Source: Magnetovibrio sp.
GTDB lineage: Bacteria; Pseudomonadota; Alphaproteobacteria; Rhodospirillales; Magnetovibrionaceae
DNA: 7,362 bases
NCBI GenBank assembly: GCA_016763895.1
Contig: JAESSV010000161.1
Location: 1 to 7,362 of the forward strand
Reading direction: 5' to 3'
The translations under genes were made by a program, and so were the position numbers. The stretch's first letter is position 1, and each line of letters opens with the position of its first letter. This document shows, piece after piece, positions 5,842-7,362 of this stretch. A model generated the notes under the pieces. It was given only the letters and a program-made list of their open reading frames with translations. It made no database searches and had not been told where the DNA came from.

Positions 5842-6521
5842 ACAATTTCCAACCCTTGAACGTATGCATAACCCTGTCCGTATTTTGTGCGTATGCAACG
5901 GCGCAGGATCGGGTGTTTTTGGCGAATTTATTTGATGTAACTCTCAACAATGGTGGATTTCACGTCTGTAATATTAGCAACACGCATGAGAGCCGCGCGA
6001 CTCACGGCTTGCTCCGGGCAACGGATCAGGGCCGCTAAAATACATGTTTCCCGTTTGGTAAGCTGCAAGGACACATTTTCGATATGTGCCACGTTGCCGC
6101 CCACGTCCAAGGTCAGCTTGCCGATGGTGAGCGTTCGCCGCGTTGGCGAGGCGGCCTGAGCGCGTTCGACCCGTGCCAGAATTTCGGGGAAATAGCAGGG
6201 TGATTTTATGAAATCTGCGGCGCCAGATTTGAGACTTTGCACCACGTCGATCAGAATATTGTGGCGGCTCAAAATTAAAACAGGCCGCACGCCGCTGTAG
6301 CGTTCGACGAATTCCAGCGTGGTGAGTGGAAGCGTTGTCGCCCAATTCATCAACACCACATCGGGACATTCAAAACTCAAAGTATGTGCCGCCAATCGCG
6401 CATCGGCAAAAAAGGCGACCTCATAACCTTGGTCTTTGAACGCCTCTGCCAGCTCCAAGCGGTAGGCGCGCGGATAGCCGACGAAGAAAATTCGAGGTTG
6501 GGAAAACGGGAAATAGGACAT
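5838..6521 (-). pseudogene. OmpR-type response regulator interrupted by TAA
   Basis: The frame from ATG 6521 runs 227 sense-length codons to TAG at 5838-5840, the normal OmpR-family length, but TAA at 5928-5930 cuts it after residue 197. Residues 9-122 form a receiver-like domain; 130-227 form a winged helix-turn-helix. The stop sits within VESYIK-stop-IRQKHP, inside the DNA-contacting helix; the frame then gives CIRTKYGQGYAYV, matching the family's IRTVRGxGYxF wing. A 197-aa product would probably not bind DNA normally. The receiver is atypical: the acceptor Asp is Asn59 (VVLMNW) and the acidic pair near residue 14 is missing, while Ser85 and Lys106 remain. Phosphorylation-independent regulators with such receivers are known. 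No Shine-Dalgarno sequence is evident and no partner kinase is nearby. Confidence 0.7.
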
Positions 6522-6658
6522 GAGCGCGGGGGTTAAGGACTGTCCGCGCAGTGTATGATTTGAAAGAAAATCCCCGAAAAAGAAGCTGGAGAAGATTCAG
6601 GGTTGCCCAAAAAAACAGGTTCGCAAACCCACGAACTTACCCAGATCACTATGAAATC

Positions 6659-6688
6659 TAGATGAAAAATTATCGGGAATTTCATCTA
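6659..6688 (-). terminator. Weak hairpin at the end of the primase-like gene
   Basis: TAGATGAAA (6659-6667) and TTTCATCTA (6680-6688) form a perfect 9-bp stem with a 12-nt loop that includes the gene's TAG stop. The stem is AT-rich and is not followed by a clear T-run, so it is a poor intrinsic terminator. The rest of 6522-6685 shows no gene or clear promoter. Confidence 0.25.
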
Positions 6689-7362
6689 CAGAATCCCTTG
6701 CCCTCGCAACCAGCGCAATTGTGCCACGCTGAAATCGCAGGGGTGTTGGATACCCTCGGCAATGGCTTTGTGTTTTTGCTTGCGACTGTTGAACTGTTGC
6801 CCCCAATCAAAGGCCGAGGTCTGAATGTTTAGCTCTTTCAGTTTGGCAATGGCATCCACGCTGGCTTTTTGTCCGGCTGTGTAGCGATCATAAAAAACCA
6901 AAAGCTTGGCGTTTGCGTGTTCCTTCAATTTGGCGGCTTGGGGATCAGACAGTCTTGCGCCGAACGTGGCAACGACATTTTTGAGCCCGGCTTCGACACA
7001 CTTGGCAACGTCAAAAGCCCCCTCGACCAAAATCACAGTGTCGGTGTCGATGGACTTATCCAGCAGCAGATTGTCAAAATTGTAAAGCTCCAGCGAGGGA
7101 TTGAAGCCGCGATAGTAGCGCCACTTGCCTTTTGCTTTTTGATCCGGCGTGGTGGCTCGCCCGATGTGCGAGAGAATTATCCGCTTGCCATTTTGGATGC
7201 CGCCGACTTGAAACACCAATCTATCTTTGAGCGCACCGCGCTTGCCTTGGAAATATCCACAGCGCAGATAGCGACAGGTTGCCTCGGAAATCCCGCGCAA
7301 AACAAAGGCCGGGTGCGTACCTTGCAGGATCAGCTTCGGCACGAGGTCAATCTCAATCGGCA
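6686..7362 (-). CDS. DnaG/TOPRIM primase-like protein, 5' end outside the window
   Basis: The frame stays open to the right edge, so the gene is incomplete; a GTG at 7342 is internal, because PIEIDL upstream also reads like family sequence. Near the edge, HPAFVLRGISEAT and CGYFQGKRG match the linker before the TOPRIM fold in phage- and plasmid-type DnaG proteins. TOPRIM follows: the catalytic Glu in VEGAFD (7027-7019) and the metal site YDRYTAGQ (6892-6869), where the usual second Asp of DxD is Tyr (TAC at 6881-6883). Such proteins make RNA primers or, in relatives, act in mobile-element replication. The zinc-finger region, if any, lies outside. About 90 residues follow TOPRIM with no recognised helicase domain. 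The Tyr change may impair metal binding. Confidence 0.75.
   Translation of the reverse strand, partial: PIEIDLVPKLILQGTHPAFVLRGISEATCRYLRCGYFQGKRGALKDRLVFQVGGIQNGKRIILSHIGRATTPDQKAKGKWRYYRGFNPSLELYNFDNLLLDKSIDTDTVILVEGAFDVAKCVEAGLKNVVATFGARLSDPQAAKLKEHANAKLLVFYDRYTAGQKASVDAIAKLKELNIQTSAFDWGQQFNSRKQKHKAIAEGIQHPCDFSVAQLRWLRGQGIL

Noticed and set aside
5648..5950. Minus-strand ORFs opposite the 121-aa gene
   Set aside because: They lie antisense to the better-supported plus-strand gene and have no start signal or family resemblance.
6602..6664. Short plus-strand ORF starting at TTG (about 20 codons)
   Set aside because: It is preceded by a purine-rich stretch, but it is very short and shows no further evidence.

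Overview
The window looks like chromosomal DNA of an alphaproteobacterium, possibly of the Rhodospirillales/Micavibrio type. This is inferred from three things: the form of the N-terminal peptidoglycan-binding domain in the largest gene, a GTTC-N7-GTTC LexA-type box (the alphaproteobacterial SOS motif) in front of it, and the CHASE2 and OmpR-type regulators. No rRNA, tRNA, CRISPR array or complete insertion sequence is visible.

Left part (1-1011, plus strand). A 20-bp perfect palindrome is followed by a broken gene of unknown function. Its coding frame has no normal start and is cut by an in-frame TAA. A long-armed inverted repeat that looks like a terminator follows, then a possible 62-residue Cys-rich protein.

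Centre (1004-5282, minus strand). Three genes read in one direction: a 604-aa protein with a peptidoglycan-binding domain, a phage-structural-type motif and a long Ala/Gln/Lys/Arg-rich middle; a 395-aa membrane protein with a CHASE2 sensor domain but no cyclase or kinase output; and a 358-aa secreted protein made of about twelve MORN repeats. Order and orientation suggest a co-transcribed envelope-associated module. The LexA-type box upstream of the first gene suggests damage-inducible expression. All three genes contain G/C homopolymer runs (G6, C9 and G7).

Right part (5283-7362). A divergent promoter region drives a small helical protein of unknown function on the plus strand, possibly coupled to a 13-codon leader. 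Convergent to it is an OmpR-type response regulator whose frame runs a normal 227 codons but is cut by TAA after codon 197, and whose receiver lacks the phospho-acceptor Asp. The window ends in a partial DnaG/TOPRIM-type primase-like gene, open at its 5' end, with Asp replaced by Tyr in the DxD motif.

Several genes are interrupted or have lost hallmark acidic residues. This suggests either ongoing gene decay or residual sequence errors. The two explanations cannot be separated from this window alone.
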